NCBI GenBank assembly: GCA_029891345.1
Contig: CM056999.1
Span: 29,916,418 to 29,980,417 of the forward strand
Source of the DNA: Dryococelus australis
Lineage: Eukaryota; Arthropoda; Insecta; Phasmatodea; Phasmatidae
Reading direction: 5' to 3'
Length of the DNA: 64,000 nt
Shown: positions 37,083 through 49,752 of the stretch, piece after piece
Numbering within the stretch: the stretch's first letter is position 1
Layout of the letters: every line of letters starts with the position of its first letter
Notes under the pieces: generated by a model
Database searches by the model: none
Told to the model about the DNA's origin: nothing
Seen by the model: the letters and a program-made list of their open reading frames with translations, nothing else
Translations under genes and position numbers: made by a program

Positions 37083-38306
37083 CTGAAGCATAAAACAAAT
37101 ATTATGAAAAATAAGTAAATTAATAAAAACACAGCTCTAAACTTTGAAACTCTGAATATTACCTCGAAGTGAGGTGGTAAACCTGAAATTCTTCTGCCTG
37201 CTAAGACACTTCATAAGTAATTTTTCCTAAATGAATTCTATTTAAACGCATTTTATCTAAATGTATTTATCGGGTAATCTTTTAATTAACAATCTTTTGA
37301 ACGAAATACTTTTCAATCTATAATAGAGAAAAGTATTACTTCTAGAAAAAGATAATATTTCATGTAGACAGTGAACTGAAACCTGTTTCACGTACAATCC
37401 TAATCTTAAAAGTAGTTAACTTAGTCATTACTTCAACTTAAAGTTTTTAAAATTCTGTAATTTGACATAATTTAATATTTTCTAGCTACTACCGTGTTAC
37501 TCAGCAACATACTTTCTCCCACAAAAATAAATACGAGTAAACATGACATTTTATTGGATTACCTTTATAAACTCATTTCTAAATAATCCAATAGTACTGT
37601 TTATTCATAAAAAACTCAGAAAAAAAAGTAACGAGAAAGTTTTTTTTAAAGGTAATTGGAAACTTTGATTTCCCACAGACCACCTTCAGATTTGATCTAC
37701 CATTTTCCTCTCATAATTTCTTCCCAGTTTTAATTACCAATACTCTTTAGTGCACTCGTACTACTGAGAAACATGCTATCTGTGAAAGTGTTTAAGCAGC
37801 GATGATATTGTCTCTCACACTAAATCTTTATGCTTATGTAGCTCAGGAAGCATCTCCTAGCTGAGATCAGATGGCAAGTCCTAGGTTTTTGCTGCATACC
37901 TGTGATCCAAACAGTAATCTACGAATTACCCCTAAATGTCACACCAGGATAATTTTGCTACTAAAAAATTAACAATTATTTGTGTATAAATAAACTTGCA
38001 AGGATAACAATATATTATTCTAACAAATAATGACAGGAAATGTATATATAAATCCAACAGGAAATGACTGAAAAGGTTTTCATTAAATAATTACTATATT
38101 GTATGTGTATTTGCCTGGAATACGGTCGAAAATATTAACTAAGAACATTAGTTAGTCTCGTGCATGCTGACGTTCTATTCTATTGTTCCAGATATGCATA
38201 CTGGAACCAACTGTTTTGCATGTTTTTCATTGTATACAATTTCCTATGGGATCTAAACGAGAACTGAGTATAACGTTAATGTGTTTAAAGTAAATGTCAC
38301 GCTTAC
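37083..38306. other. Esterase intron, nothing recognised
   Basis: 1.2-kb AT-rich intron between the exons ending at 38307 and starting at 37082. No repeat or ORF supported. Confidence 0.5.
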
Positions 38307-38469
38307 CAGATAGCTTTGCCTTTCCTTCAGCTGAATTCATGCCTATTATGAATGGAACTTTGGTATACCGTCCACGTTCAAGAAGTTTCCTAGGAGAATC
38401 AGGGAAAAAAGCATTTGGACCCATCTCGCCACAGGGATAGAAGGAAGCTGAGAGAGCATCTTGCAGTTC
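38307..38469 (-). CDS. Carboxylesterase exon with catalytic glutamate
   Basis: This 163-base exon runs from phase 0 (acceptor TTTACCAG) to phase 1 (donor GTAAGCG). It encodes the substrate-pocket segment F-P-C-G-E, then FFPDSPRKLLERG and the conserved strand PFIIGMNSAEG. The glutamate of the triad is the GAA codon at 38326-38328 in N-S-A-E-G. Start and end were chosen by splice sites; the open frame extends a little on both sides into intron. Confidence 0.93.
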
Positions 38470-38859
38470 CTGGTAAAGAACAGACAAATATTACTAAATA
38501 TAACCAAAAATTAAAACCTTGTCGTACGTCTTTAAATGCCTATCACTTCTCACATAAATTAAAAATGGAATACAGCTCCAAAATTTAACAAGTATTTGCG
38601 ATCTCTATGGCCATGTTTGTTAAAACTTTATCTTTAAAACATGAGTTCTTGGAAAGGTGGTGATAAGTTTAAAGTACACTTATTTAAAAGTAAATTTAAG
38701 TTAGTGGATGTGGAGCTAATACACTTCTGACATGTAAACGACGTAACAATGCTTTCTACCTTATGATCACTAAACCGAGCGAAAGGGACAAATATCAGCA
38801 CACACATAATCGCCGGCAAATAAGAACAACCGTAAGTGACTTCGTGGAAGTATCGACAA

Positions 38860-39065
38860 CCCTAAAAATCTAAAAACAGCCCTATTCTCTACCCAACATC
38901 TGGGCGAGGGCCCCTGACCTACTTCCGGTCCCGATGGGAGCTGATGATCGAGAAAGCATTACTCTCGATCGGCTGACGCTAGCTTAAGGAGGCCTAACCT
39001 GCCAGCCAATCATGAGTGCCAATGGGGACTGCAACACTTCAAAAACCCCTCACGATCTACTTTCA
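38860..39065. repeat. GC-richer island with hairpin, unknown repeat
   Basis: About 200 GC-richer bases within an AT-rich intron contain the hairpin GATCGAG-11 bases-CTCGATC (about 38947-38971). It could be a fragment of an unnamed short interspersed repeat; no second copy is seen in the window. Confidence 0.3.
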
Positions 39066-41578
39066 ACGGCCTAACTGCTAAAATCACTTAGAGTAGAGGG
39101 TCATAAAATGGCAACATAGAAAGCAAGAAACCCTAAAACATTCAGAAAAAGAGACCGAATATAAAAATAAATTATTTACATAGGTATAAAAAAAAAAAAA
39201 AAATGAAAACCAGCTGACCTAATCAATTTTAATATTATATGATTGTCATTGCACAGCTAGATTAAAATATCCTACATGTGAAAATAAGCATTTATAAAAA
39301 TAAATAAAATAAAAACACAATGAAGTTACGCAAGTGACATAAGTGCAAAATATTTGCTTACAAATGTACAAAAAATACTATGGGTGAATAGAAATGTGCA
39401 AAAAAATGCAAATTACATTGTGAACGACGTGCATTTGAGAGTGTTACACTATTAAATAAGAAGCTCTTAATATCCGTAAGTTATTATTGTTAAAATGTAA
39501 AGAATTCTTGCATTACATTTTGGAGCAAATACTGAGCACATAAACGAATTTCTCTGTTTGGTCTCAGAGTGTTATTCCCAAGTATATGTAATAATTATGA
39601 ATTGAACATATATAAATTGAGGCGTAATTACTGAAATATCTAGAAAGGATGACATGTACCCTAACTAGCAAAGAGGGCGGAGAAACTGCATGTAACTGTT
39701 CTCTCCCTGAGCACACTCAAGGACATTCTAGTTTTATTGGATTCAAAATCAACGGAACCCCATTCACTGAAATTAAACTTAAGTTCCTCCATAGTCCTGT
39801 AAGGAAGAGAGAATAGTTTGTTAAGAGTTCCCGGATTTTTGTTAGCATTGGATATTATGTAGCAATATTAATATAGTCTACTTCTAGAGAGAAGGCAGTG
39901 CTGGGGTTATATGCAGTGTCAGCTGAATACTGGGGATGGAGCTTATTCCAGTCTTCAATACTCGAAGAAGTGCCTACGAGAGAAATACGATGTTCAAAAT
40001 AGTGAAAAAGTGGAAATTTATCACGCCCTTTCTGGAAACGTGATGACTATAACGGTATTGTGCTTTGAGAACTGGTGACTGATTTATAACCATCATTATT
40101 GATTGGTTATTTATTGAGGAATTAATATTAAAAAATCGTAAAACTATTACTTAATAGCGCCGGAAAGTTCAGGAGATGTTAGAGTAAAATGCGAAAGTTT
40201 TAGATGCTTTAAAGCATGAAGGCGCAGAGAAGATAAAGTTGGGTTTTCTGTTAACTTGTGGTGATACGTTTGTATTTATTCTGGCAAGGGTATAATTATA
40301 CTTTTTTTTTTTACTTAGTGAATGTGCTTAATCAGTTACATCCCAAAACAAAATAAGAGTGTAAAAGCGATGGTTATTTAATCCTATTATTCAATTACAG
40401 GCTTCATAAGATAAATCTTTCGATATTACTTTAACAAACGCGTTCCTAATTACTGTAAGCAGTCAAACATTGTTTTATTATTTGGTTTTATTTTTCATAA
40501 TTGTTACAAAAACCGCTTCAGTACAGCATCTATTAAACTATATTAAATCGTAATTTTAATTTTGTATTTGTGCATCAGGTGAAAACATTAATGATAAATA
40601 ATTTGCCGAAAGATTTTTATGGACACTGAATTGTAGGTTTCCTTTTTACCGAAACGAATATTATGCTTATGTGATTTTGTATAGACGGACAACCAAAAGA
40701 CTTGACTTGCAGTGTTAATGTAAGATCAAATAATATTCATAGGCCTATAATTATTTACATCACTCAAGACAAAAAAAAAAAAAAAAAAAAATTGAAATTC
40801 TGGAGTCTGGGCAATTCAAGTATTTTGATGTAATTTTTGTGAAGTACTTTTCAATACACAAAGAACTCTTAAATTAACTGAGAGAACGTAACGGAAACGC
40901 TGCTGTATTATATATTTATTGAAAAAATATATATAAAGAAGAAGACCGTGCATATTCTGGTTCATAGTAAACATAATTTAACGGAGTAACTGTCATTGTT
41001 AATGACTATATGTACCGTATTCGACAATTTTTAAAGACTTGGCCTATTTATTGAATATTTTCTTACAGCTATGCAAATTTTTTTTCGCTGACCTAGGTCA
41101 CGCATTATCATTAGTCAAGTAGGATGTAGGAGTTCCTGTATAAATTGAGCCAAAATAAGCCAAATGTAACATTTCCCCTCAAGTATGGGTGCATAAGCAT
41201 CACTTCTCGTATAGTTAATAAGCATACTCTCACATAAAAATAATTATGTATACATATTTATGTGCACATGGATATATAAATTTACTTATATACCAGATGT
41301 ATTTAAAATACGCGTCAAATCTCTGGTTACGAATTCAGCAAATATAGAGAAGTTACAAATGCCAATGCACATAGGTCTGCAAATGTTTCTCTTTATTTCT
41401 AGAGCCTTTAACATGTACAATAAAATACATTGGATTCCTATTATGTGGAATACCGTATTAGTACAGTACACAACAAATTATACCAGAACTCTTAATATCA
41501 AAAGAAGTGGAGAACGCTCAAACACAAAAAGCACTGTGAAACATGTAAGCATAGCACAGGAAATATCAGACACCAGAC
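39066..41578. other. AT-rich esterase intron, nothing recognised
   Basis: Contains poly-A runs (for example near 40771-40791) and no supported gene or repeat unit. Confidence 0.4.
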
Positions 41579-42010
41579 TTAAGTGTCCCATAACATGAGC
41601 TCGAAATATCCACTGTGATCACGACTATACCTGTTCACATGTTGTCCTAATGACTGCCGGACACACTCATGTAACCCTGAAGATGTGCGGAATGTCTCGC
41701 AGACTTTCATAATAAGGTAACGAAGATTCCCGACGTCTTGCAATGGGGCTGCATACTCAATGCCTTTCAAATGCTTTCAAAAATAAGGTCTAGCGGATTT
41801 AGATCCAGACACAGCTCGTATGCACTTCCACCATGTACGTAAGTTATTTTTTTGTACTATATACACAATCGTCGACATGGCATTCCACATAACAGAGATC
41901 CAGAGTCCCTCATCGGCTACGGCTCTGGCACTGAACCGAAGCGTTTCAAGACCTACAATATTTACATTTCTGCCTCCTCTACATGTCCTGAATACATACT
42001 CACAGTTTTT
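41579..42010 (-). mobile_element. Mariner-like transposase C-terminal fragment
   Basis: Minus-strand frames give CLDLNPLDLIFESI-like sequence near 41810, where P-L-D is the usual start of the block before the last catalytic Asp, and then ETFRTSSGLHECVRQSLGQH, followed by a GYFELML tail at 41600. This matches the C-terminus of the insect Tc/mariner type also present at 42244-43639, but as a separate, more decayed copy. No ends were found. Confidence 0.62.
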
Positions 42011-42243
42011 GTGTATGTTTTAGATACGTCATATGTTAATACGTGCTGATTCACTTAAAACCTGCCCTGGAAATAGTTCGGAAATGCTGATTTCACAGAA
42101 TAGAAAATAAGACAAAGGCCCATAATTGCAACCCAGCTGCAGATTGTAACAAGTATTAGAATATGTATGGATTCAAAAAAGTTAATTTTTTTGAAGTTGA
42201 ATAATACCTATTCACATCAAGAATAATAAACTAGAGGAAATTA

Positions 42244-43639
42244 GAATGTCATTGGTTTTTTTTTGCAGGATTCTAGTGCAAGTAATTTATGTACTATCGT
42301 AATATGACAATGTTAAATATCTGCAATTGCCTGTTCCATTTAACTGTACCATGTATAAGCACTCTCTTAAGAAATACAGAAGCGAAAAAACAAATTCTGT
42401 GAATTGTGTAGAAGAAAGAGAAAACTATCCTTCACAGGTTGTGTTCAAAATGAAGATAACCAACTACAGAACAGGCAGGTGTCTTACGTTGTTTCATATC
42501 TTTTGGTGTAATTGTTATGTATTTGTAGACAGTATCTTTTAGCGTTCCCCGCAGAAAAAATGTAAAGGGGGCAGGTCCAGTAAACGAGGAGGCCAATGTA
42601 CAGGTCCCCTTCGTCCAATCCAACAATTATGAATAAATGGGCGAAGACAAACTGTAGCATGTCTTGCACTATGCGCTGGGTAACCATCATGCTGATACCA
42701 CAGGATCCTCCTAGTTTGCAGAGGAAGGTCTTTCAACATCTGTTGAAGTTCGTCTATTAGGAGGTTGATATAATTTTTTTTGGGAATTCAGTGTTCCTTT
42801 GATGAAAAAAAAAAAGGTGTATGAGATGGTGATTAACTATTCCACACGATTCATTCTATGGACGCTGACTTTCCATTTGATGAAGCAAATGGGTATTGTT
42901 CATGGACTAATAATATATATTTCCGAGGTTGACTTGGCCATGATTCATCAATGTTTCATCACTAACGAAGATAATGACAAATCTAGTCTACTTAATGCCC
43001 ATGTACATAAGTAAACACGATTCTCAAAATCGTTTCCATGTATCTCTTTATGGATAGAGACATGATACGGATGGAACTTATGACAATGCAGAGTGCTTAG
43101 TTCACTTGCCTGATTCATACCACTCCCTCTTGCGATTGCACGGGAGCTAACATGCGGATTTACAGCAACAGAAGCTAGAACATTAATTTCACCCTCTTCA
43201 ACGATCACTCGTTTGTTTCTGTTACGTTTCGAGGTGTTACACTTACAGTTTCCCGATATTGGTTAAAAGAGTTTCGCAAATAATTGTCGAGATGGTAGAT
43301 GTCTATTGGAATATCGTTCAGTGTACACATTACAGAAACGAACAGAATTCTTCCTACATTCACCATACACCATTGGCATGTCCGCTTTTTCAGCATTGCT
43401 AAATACCATCTTCCAGCACGTTCCCGTCTAGTTATTATGAACTACCACAAAGTACTAACAAGGAGGTTCCAATTCAATCAGTTATAAAGGAAACTGAATA
43501 TAAACACACATACAAATATCGTAGCCTAATAAGTAAGCAATTAAATGACGCAGGCTACTGTCGGTATTTATAATTTTTCACATCACGATAGCACATAAAC
43601 TACTTGCACGAGAATCCTGCAAAAACACCAGTGTCATTC
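42244..43639 (-). mobile_element. Mariner-like transposon with long TIRs, TA-flanked
   Basis: Terminal inverted repeats of about 63 bp: the left end runs GAATGTCATTGG, poly-T, GCAGGATTCTAGTGCAAGTA and the right end is its inverted copy (CTTGCACGAGAATCCTGC ... CCAGTGTCATTC), with about ten mismatches. TA borders both ends (42242-42243, 43640-43641). Length is 1396 bp. The minus strand encodes a broken transposase. The element lies in the 6.2-kb esterase intron. Confidence 0.88.
42432..43400 (-). pseudogene. Mariner-like transposase, degraded
   Basis: Pieces in order on the minus strand: 43208-42948 with INVLASVAVNPHVSSRAIAR (helix-turn-helix) and LHCHKFHPYHVSIHKEIHG; 42739-42539 with DLPLQTRRILWYQHDGYPAHSA, the strand with the central catalytic Asp; and 42626-42432 with a frame-shifted PAPFTFFLRGTLKDTVYK where P-L-D-F-F-L-W-G is usual, so the last acidic residue is lost. 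Three frames are needed. Confidence 0.85.
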
Positions 43640-44657
43640 TAATATATTGTAGATTTATTTTTGGATACGAATAGGCATTGCTGCATTAGAAAAAAATGTA
43701 ACTTCGTTCAAGAAATACACATTCTATTACTTGTTGCAATCTGTGTCTGGACTGTAATTATGAGCCCTTGTCTAAACTTCAATTCTGCGAAACCAGTAAA
43801 TCGATAGAACCTTTCATTTCTGAAATATTTGCGGTGTAAGTTTCAGGTGTTTCATCCTGTATGTACGTATGTATGTATACATATGCCGTATTGTCAGATA
43901 AAGATTTCACTTGCGTCAATTCAACCAACTAAAATAGATAACTAAGTCATGAAACGTCACGTAGAATGATTTCCCTGTTTTCTGAAAACTGTAATTGCGA
44001 AACACTGACACAAACTTTTCAAAGGAAAAGTGACTTATAGTCAGAATCGCAACCATTTATTTACGTTCTCTTTTTGCGTCAGTTGGAATAATATAAGTTT
44101 TCACGCTCGCTCTGCGAAGTTAAAAAAATCTTCATTGCTGCACACTAATTTAATTAGAAAATGTATTTCCCTTGGAATCTATATTTAAATTTTAGTATTT
44201 GGAATTTCTATTCATTCATTAAAGGACAGATGTTCATTCTTTAAATAGCGTATAATGTATTAAAAACACAAGGAAAAACTTATGTGACGTAAATTTGGGC
44301 TCGTACCAGAATAATTATTCTTCTGAATATATGTATTACGTAGCAGTCACCTTTGAAATGATACAATTACATTCTCTGTTCATAAACCAATTCAATAATG
44401 CATTTCTTAAAATTCTGTATCTTTAAATTGTACACTGTACTAGTGTAATGCAATTTGCAATACTGCAAGGAAATGAACTCTGATGCAATGCTCATGATTA
44501 TTCTATCTAATTACAAAGCAAAGAAAAAGACAAATCAAAATTAAATACATTTGGCCTGTGACACTTTACATGTCTACAGGCAAACACATCTTCTGTAATT
44601 ACTGTTAATAATAATGAACCATTTTATTTTGAACTAAATTTAATGACGCAGGCTCAC
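43640..44657. other. AT-rich esterase intron, nothing recognised
   Basis: No supported feature apart from a short GTAT-rich run near 43862-43880. Confidence 0.45.
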
Positions 44658-44863
44658 CTCCCCTAAATTAGCTTCCTCCTTATTAGCTACGAACTTCTCT
44701 GCTGGAATATTCCTCAGGAAATCTGCTATTTCATTAGGATCCTCGGAGGTACAGCCCAGAAGACTGGCGATGCGGCGAGTCCTTTGACTTGTGACGTCGC
44801 ATGGTACATAGCAATCGCCAAGAAAAGCTGAGCCGCTCTGCGCGATTGCTCGATGAAACAGTC
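44658..44863 (-). CDS. Carboxylesterase exon after the nucleophile elbow
   Basis: The exon begins with two bases that complete the split glycine of the previous exon and ends in phase 0 before the donor GTGAGCC. It encodes LFHRAIAQSGSAF, the standard esterase strand and helix after the active serine, followed by a helical stretch with two Cys (GDCYVPCDV) and SLLGC. The 68 complete codons have no stop. The Cys near SLLGC is at the usual place of a conserved disulphide in secreted esterases (family knowledge; pairing is inferred). The 14.7-kb intron on its 5' side carries several transposon remnants. Confidence 0.92.
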
Positions 44864-45354
44864 CTAAAATCAAATAATGGCGTGAATGCATTAGCGATAT
44901 TGTCTGCGTTAGAAATAACTTAAGTCGTAACCGAGTTGTATTGAGATAGTCGATATATACTCCCGATTGTAAAGTCGTACTTTCACGTATTGTGAACATC
45001 AGATTTCATATGTGATGTATTGTTCAAATATAAAGGCAAACAAATGAATTGATGGAAGTAGTATAAAATTGTTCCTTCTGTGACAACAGAATGGGGCATA
45101 GTAGCTCTGAGCTGTTCCTGATCTACCATTCTCAGCTGGCTGGTGGCCATATTGTCCACCATGTTGGATATCGGTTACTTTAACCCTTGCTGTAGTGGCC
45201 ACAACCTTAAATATATGAAAAAAATAGAAACTATTATAAAACATTTAAAAAAACTAAAACTAAAATTTAAAAATGCATAATAATTATAAAATATTAAAAA
45301 GATTATTTATAAACATACATTTTTGGAGGTTTCCTAAACTATGTTCAGAAGGCC

Positions 45355-45645
45355 ATTGACCACCCCTCCAATTAATCACATTGTATATACTTTCCCTTCA
45401 ACACCACTCTCATCAACTTCATCTACACCCAACTCCTCGCCTACACCACATCCTATCCTACCCTCTCCTCCCCCTTACCACAAATTCCCTCAACACCTCT
45501 CACCAAACCTTTGTTCATTCCATCATTGCATTCCATCCTCCTCCACAGCTCCTTCACGTCATCTCTCACCCTCTCGACTCAGTCATTGTTCCTTGGATAT
45601 ACCACTGTCTTTCGACTCCATCCATTGTTTTCATTGGATAATTAG
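45355..45645 (+). repeat. Pyrimidine-rich (C/T) low-complexity tract
   Basis: A 290-base stretch is dominated by C and T, with CTCC, CACC and TCTC motifs. It opens two overlapping plus-strand frames rich in Ser, Pro and His that are composition artefacts and not a gene. Confidence 0.6.
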
Positions 45646-45935
45646 TCCTGTCTTTCAACCCTTTTAGCATTTAATGACTAATAAATATACAAATTCATTG
45701 GATATTTAGTCATGTGTTTCGGTAACCTTTGTTCCAGCCAATCACAGCGTAATTTATTTTCAATTACCACTTGTGTGTTTTCACTTCATATCATTTTCTT
45801 GGACTAATAAGTGATCATTTGTTTTCTTATAAAGTACTGTGTTAACCCTAGCATGCAACATAAAAATCATTGTTTTTCATGTGTTTCGGAAAACCATTTT
45901 AACATTTGGAAATATGTGCTTACTTAGTGCCTTGG

Positions 45936-47110
45936 ACAAATGGGACAAGTTGCTGTTTCTGCCAAATTAATTTCTCATGGTATACATACATCCTTGTTTG
46001 TATTAAAGCACTTACCTACCTGCCCAAAGCATGACAAAGACATATGGGACTTCCCCTCATGTACAGAGTGTTTCCAGGGGTGTAACTCAGTACCCGACAT
46101 ACCAGCACACTCACAAATAAGTTTAAAACTTGGTTCAATGTGGCCAGTAGGGGTGTATCATAGCACATTTTGTCCAGAGTGCAATTTCCAGGTATATAGC
46201 AGGTTATTAACTGACCAGCAGGCTTACAGTCACTCGAGCGACTGAATATAGCCATTAATCACATTTGCATTTTTATTCATAGTTATGCAGTGATCCAAAC
46301 TCCCAGAACAAATAAGTGATGGGAATAATTGTATGGGTGCATAGTATCCACAGTAGATGTTTGCAACAAGAATTCAAGTGTACCATACACCGACACACAG
46401 TTTCATCTCCTGAGTTGTCCAGTCCAGAGTTTGTGTCAGGAATATGTGAAACCTCAGTCTCAACCTCCAGTTGGGTGTATTTATCATCCCAAACAAGGTG
46501 AAGAAATGGCTGCTACTTCCATTGTTCTTCTTTTCCATTTTGAAATTCTGTTTGTATTTTTCTACTGTTACAGCTTTAAACATCATGACAGGGGTACTCA
46601 TATGCCAAACATAGATTAAATGTGCACTTTCTGAGGTGCGAACAAAAGCATTATGTTTCATTTCATTCTTCAGTTTACAAAGTAAGAGGCAACCATGCTC
46701 GGCCTGCAGTGTCGACAATTTAGTCTTTTCCTTTCCACAACTATTCAGCAATTTTTCTGTTCGGGTCTCACAGGTCTAGGCACCGCATGAAATTTTGGCA
46801 ATATTCGAGTATTTACCGACCTACCTACAGCTGAACGAAGACATATGGGACTGCCTCCCATGCAAGGAGTGTTTCGAGGGGTTTTACTTGGTTCCCAAAA
46901 TGCCACATCGCAGGAGCTGGTGCAAGGTCCGCCAAGCAGCCCTCGTAGAGCCAGCCCCCGTGCAAGGTTTCTACGTGCAAGCTGTACTTGTAGAAGACGC
47001 TCCCACAATGCCCGCCTTCCCCGTACAGTGTTTCTACGCACAAACTGCACCTGCAGAAGATGCTCTTCCCGTGCAAGTTTGTTACTGGCAAGCACTACCC
47101 GGCGATGAGG
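45936..47110 (+). repeat. Diverged direct repeat pair plus short tandem units
   Basis: The passage GACATATGGGACT(T/G)CC-TC..ATG-A-GAGTGTTTC-AGGGGT at about 46037-46090 recurs at about 46840-46890, with flanking CACTTACCTACCTGCCC versus TTTACCGACCTACCTAC. After the second copy, from about 46925 to 47105, a decayed tandem unit of about 50-60 bp contains CCCGTGCAAG-TTTCTACG-GCAAGCTG and GTAGAAGA(C/T)GCTC. Open frames exist on both strands, as expected in GC-richer repeats. The family is not known to me. Confidence 0.6.
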
Positions 47111-47190
47111 AAGCTAGCCCAGAACATGGGTGAACAAAGTGTGAAACGACATTGTAAAGAATTTTGGGTTTGTGTATGAGGACCTGAAAT

Positions 47191-47975
47191 TAGTAGATCC
47201 TTGATAATCCGACAGGTATGGGACCGAAAGGGTGTCGGAAAACTGAAAGTGCCTGGATTATCGAAAATGAGTTTTTAAGTCACAAAGGAGTTAAGAACAA
47301 ATGTAAAAAACAATAATTATATATTGCAGTACTGTACCTGACTTTGAAATTGTGTAATAATGTAAATGTAGGCTTTAGCTTCTAGTAAAACAAAATTTTT
47401 AAATGAAAGGCATACATACAGTACATATTGTATTTACACTTTGAATAAATCTGGGATAGTCTTCGTTTCTTCTTACGGAAACTGTCAGTCGATGCTTGAT
47501 CTTGAATGTCTTTGAACATTAATATTTGCTTGTAGTTGATTCTCTCTTCTCACACCATCGTAACACAATGTTTGCAGCTGATATACCATCATCACAATTG
47601 ACAGTGTATCTTGCTTCCGAGGCCTCCTGGATTATGTCGTCAACAGGTTCCGTGATTTCCTTGATAATTTCTTTGTCTGCGAGGTCAGCGTTAAGGTTAC
47701 CATCTGACACCCACATTTTAAAGCCTTCTGCTGATTCTTGTGGGATTTCAATTTCATTGCAAATTGCAAGTACAGCCTCCAAAATTGGTTCAGAGTTGTT
47801 ATTGTTGCCTTGAGATTTATTTTTGTTGTTATCTTTCTTTGGAAGAAGTGGATTTTCTGGCAAAATATTTTCCCAAGATTTTATCTACATAACTGATGTT
47901 ACTTGATGCCAAGCAAACGCTGCATTGACAATGGCGTCCTTGATGTTGAATTGTTTCAAGAGGGATGTAATGTCA
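47191..47975 (-). mobile_element. Tigger/pogo transposon, 3' part
   Basis: The left border AGTAGATCCTTGATAATCCG followed by GGTATGGGACCG and GGATTATCGAAAATGAG is the typical Tigger end. On the minus strand the transposase C-terminal region reads LLKQFNIKDAIVNAAFAWHQ (47960-47890) and then WENILPENPLLPKKDNN, with an acidic tail to the stop at 47519. The DDE_1 catalytic core and 5' end are missing, replaced by the neighbouring LTR element. Confidence 0.75.
47519..47970 (-). pseudogene. Tigger/pogo transposase C-terminal fragment
   Basis: Last helix of the DDE_1 domain (NIKDAIVNAAFAWHQVTSV) followed, after an in-frame stop, by a 114-codon tail with DLADKEIIKEITEPVDDI and NIVLRWCEKRE. Such tails are seen in jerky/Tigger-like proteins. 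A host-domesticated gene is unlikely because the core is absent. Confidence 0.68.
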
Positions 47976-48712
47976 GCGAAACCCGATGACATCAGACTGA
48001 TATGTACGAACCCCCAAGTTAGGAAACACAATAAAGTAGCAGTTGTGTAATAGGAGCGCAATGTAAATAAGGAATAGGATCCTACCAATGCACACAACAT
48101 CACTAAGGAATGCAAGAGTCAGCAAAACAGTGCCGACCACAAAGACCACATGGTTTCATCGGCCCCTACAGCCAGACATCCATGACATGTGCACTCTTTT
48201 TTTTATTCAGGACACTGCAGTACCGACTGTATGTTGTTTTCACATCAAACAGAAGAATTCCATACAGATATTGGTGAACATTTTCACATATTCAAACAAA
48301 AGTTCATGATCAGTCAAATAAGAATCATGTTACTGCACACGGAAAACAATACCAGTAACCAAACAACAGATACTGTAAACATCAACATGGAATAAAGTGG
48401 CAATGACAAGTTCCGCAAACATTCAGGTTATAAACACAGCAACTGAGAACACGAGGTCGAATGTTGCCCACAGTTTACAAAAACATCAACACCATGTGTC
48501 CTTACCCGTATCTGCAGGAAAACATATAACACACTTATTATTACAGGATGCTCCCAATCCTGCATGGCAACAAGAATCATCACTAACCAACAGCACGTTT
48601 CAGCAACCAAAATATTTTTACTTGTAGGAGCCACCCAAGAAATTGAAGTGCCCAAATTTAAAACAACTATAGGCATTAGTATTTTCGGATACACATTTAA
48701 CAAGAATTTATC

Positions 48713-49600
48713 TTGATAGACAATATAAAACTTGACATTATATGTGGAGTACTCTTCATAAAGAAATATGATGTACCATTACTCACCAAAAACATTATGT
48801 TCATACATGCACCATACAATAATAAAGTATTAGAAGTTCCTGTAAACACCAACACCATAGAACAAGATACAAGCCATATGATAGAATATTATATAAATAA
48901 AATTGAAAGCATTGAAACAGGAACATGTAATGTCAAGCTAGGAAATATAAACAACAAGCTATCTGATCAGAAAAAGCAAGCAATACATGACTTACTACAC
49001 TCATATCAAGACAGGATTGCAATCTCCATTACAGAACTAACGGAATCGAAGGATTATGAAATTTAATTCGACCTCACTACAGATAAACCCATACACACCA
49101 AACCATACAGAATATACCCTAAACTTAGGGAAGAGATAATAGCTCACATTCAACAAATGATAGACACAGGAATAATCATGCCTTCCGAATCCCCTTATGC
49201 TGCACCAAGTCTTGTGATAAAATATTGCCAGGGCAGAATTAGATTCTTGACTGACTTCAGATTACTCAATCAATAACTCAAAGGAGTACAGTATCCCATA
49301 CCAAGTATGGAGTATATAATTAATATATTACAAAACTCCAAATACATAAGCTCCATTTATCTGTTTAGCTGTTTTTACACAATCCCAGTCAGAAAGGAGG
49401 ACCACAGAAAACTTGCATTTTTCAGTCGATGGGGTCGGCCTCTACGAATACACCGGTATGCCAATGGGGCTGCCACATTCCCGAATTATTTCCAAAATTT
49501 TGTTGATAATATCCTCGGTCCCTTACAGTGGAACACTGCAGTAGCGTATATCGATGACCTCTTTATAATAGGAAACACATTTCAATAACTCTTGCAGAAC
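48713..49600 (+). pseudogene. pol: Reverse transcriptase fragments of the second env element
   Basis: The frame 48713-49066 holds the protease-RT junction (LDIICGVLFIKKYDV). Then comes GIIMPSESPYAAPSLVIKY and FLTDFRLLNQ near 49170-49275, and the frame 49307-49588 with RYANGAATFPNYFQNFVDNI and an intact-looking Y-I-D-D in YIDDLFIIGNT near 49547-49580. A stop lies after LLNQ, and the frames do not connect without breaks. Confidence 0.85.
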
Positions 49601-49752
49601 ATAAAGAGGTAATGGACAGTTTGCGGAAATTTGATGTAAACATTAACACACAAAATGTTCCTTTGCACAAGAAGAGATAAAAATTCATCGGACAATACAT
49701 AACACCAACAGGAATATGGGCAGACCCAGAAAACATTGAAACCATTCAAAAT

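Noticed and set aside
38947-38971. Hairpin GATCGAG/CTCGATC as a microRNA precursor
   Set aside because: The stem is only 7 bp, too short for a pre-miRNA.
45341-45667. Ser/Pro-rich ORFs of 86-108 codons
   Set aside because: Pyrimidine-rich low-complexity DNA opens several frames at once; no motif and no conserved pattern.
47519-47863. Domesticated Tigger/jerky host gene
   Set aside because: Only the tail and last helix remain, an in-frame stop separates them, and an intact terminal repeat lies next to it.
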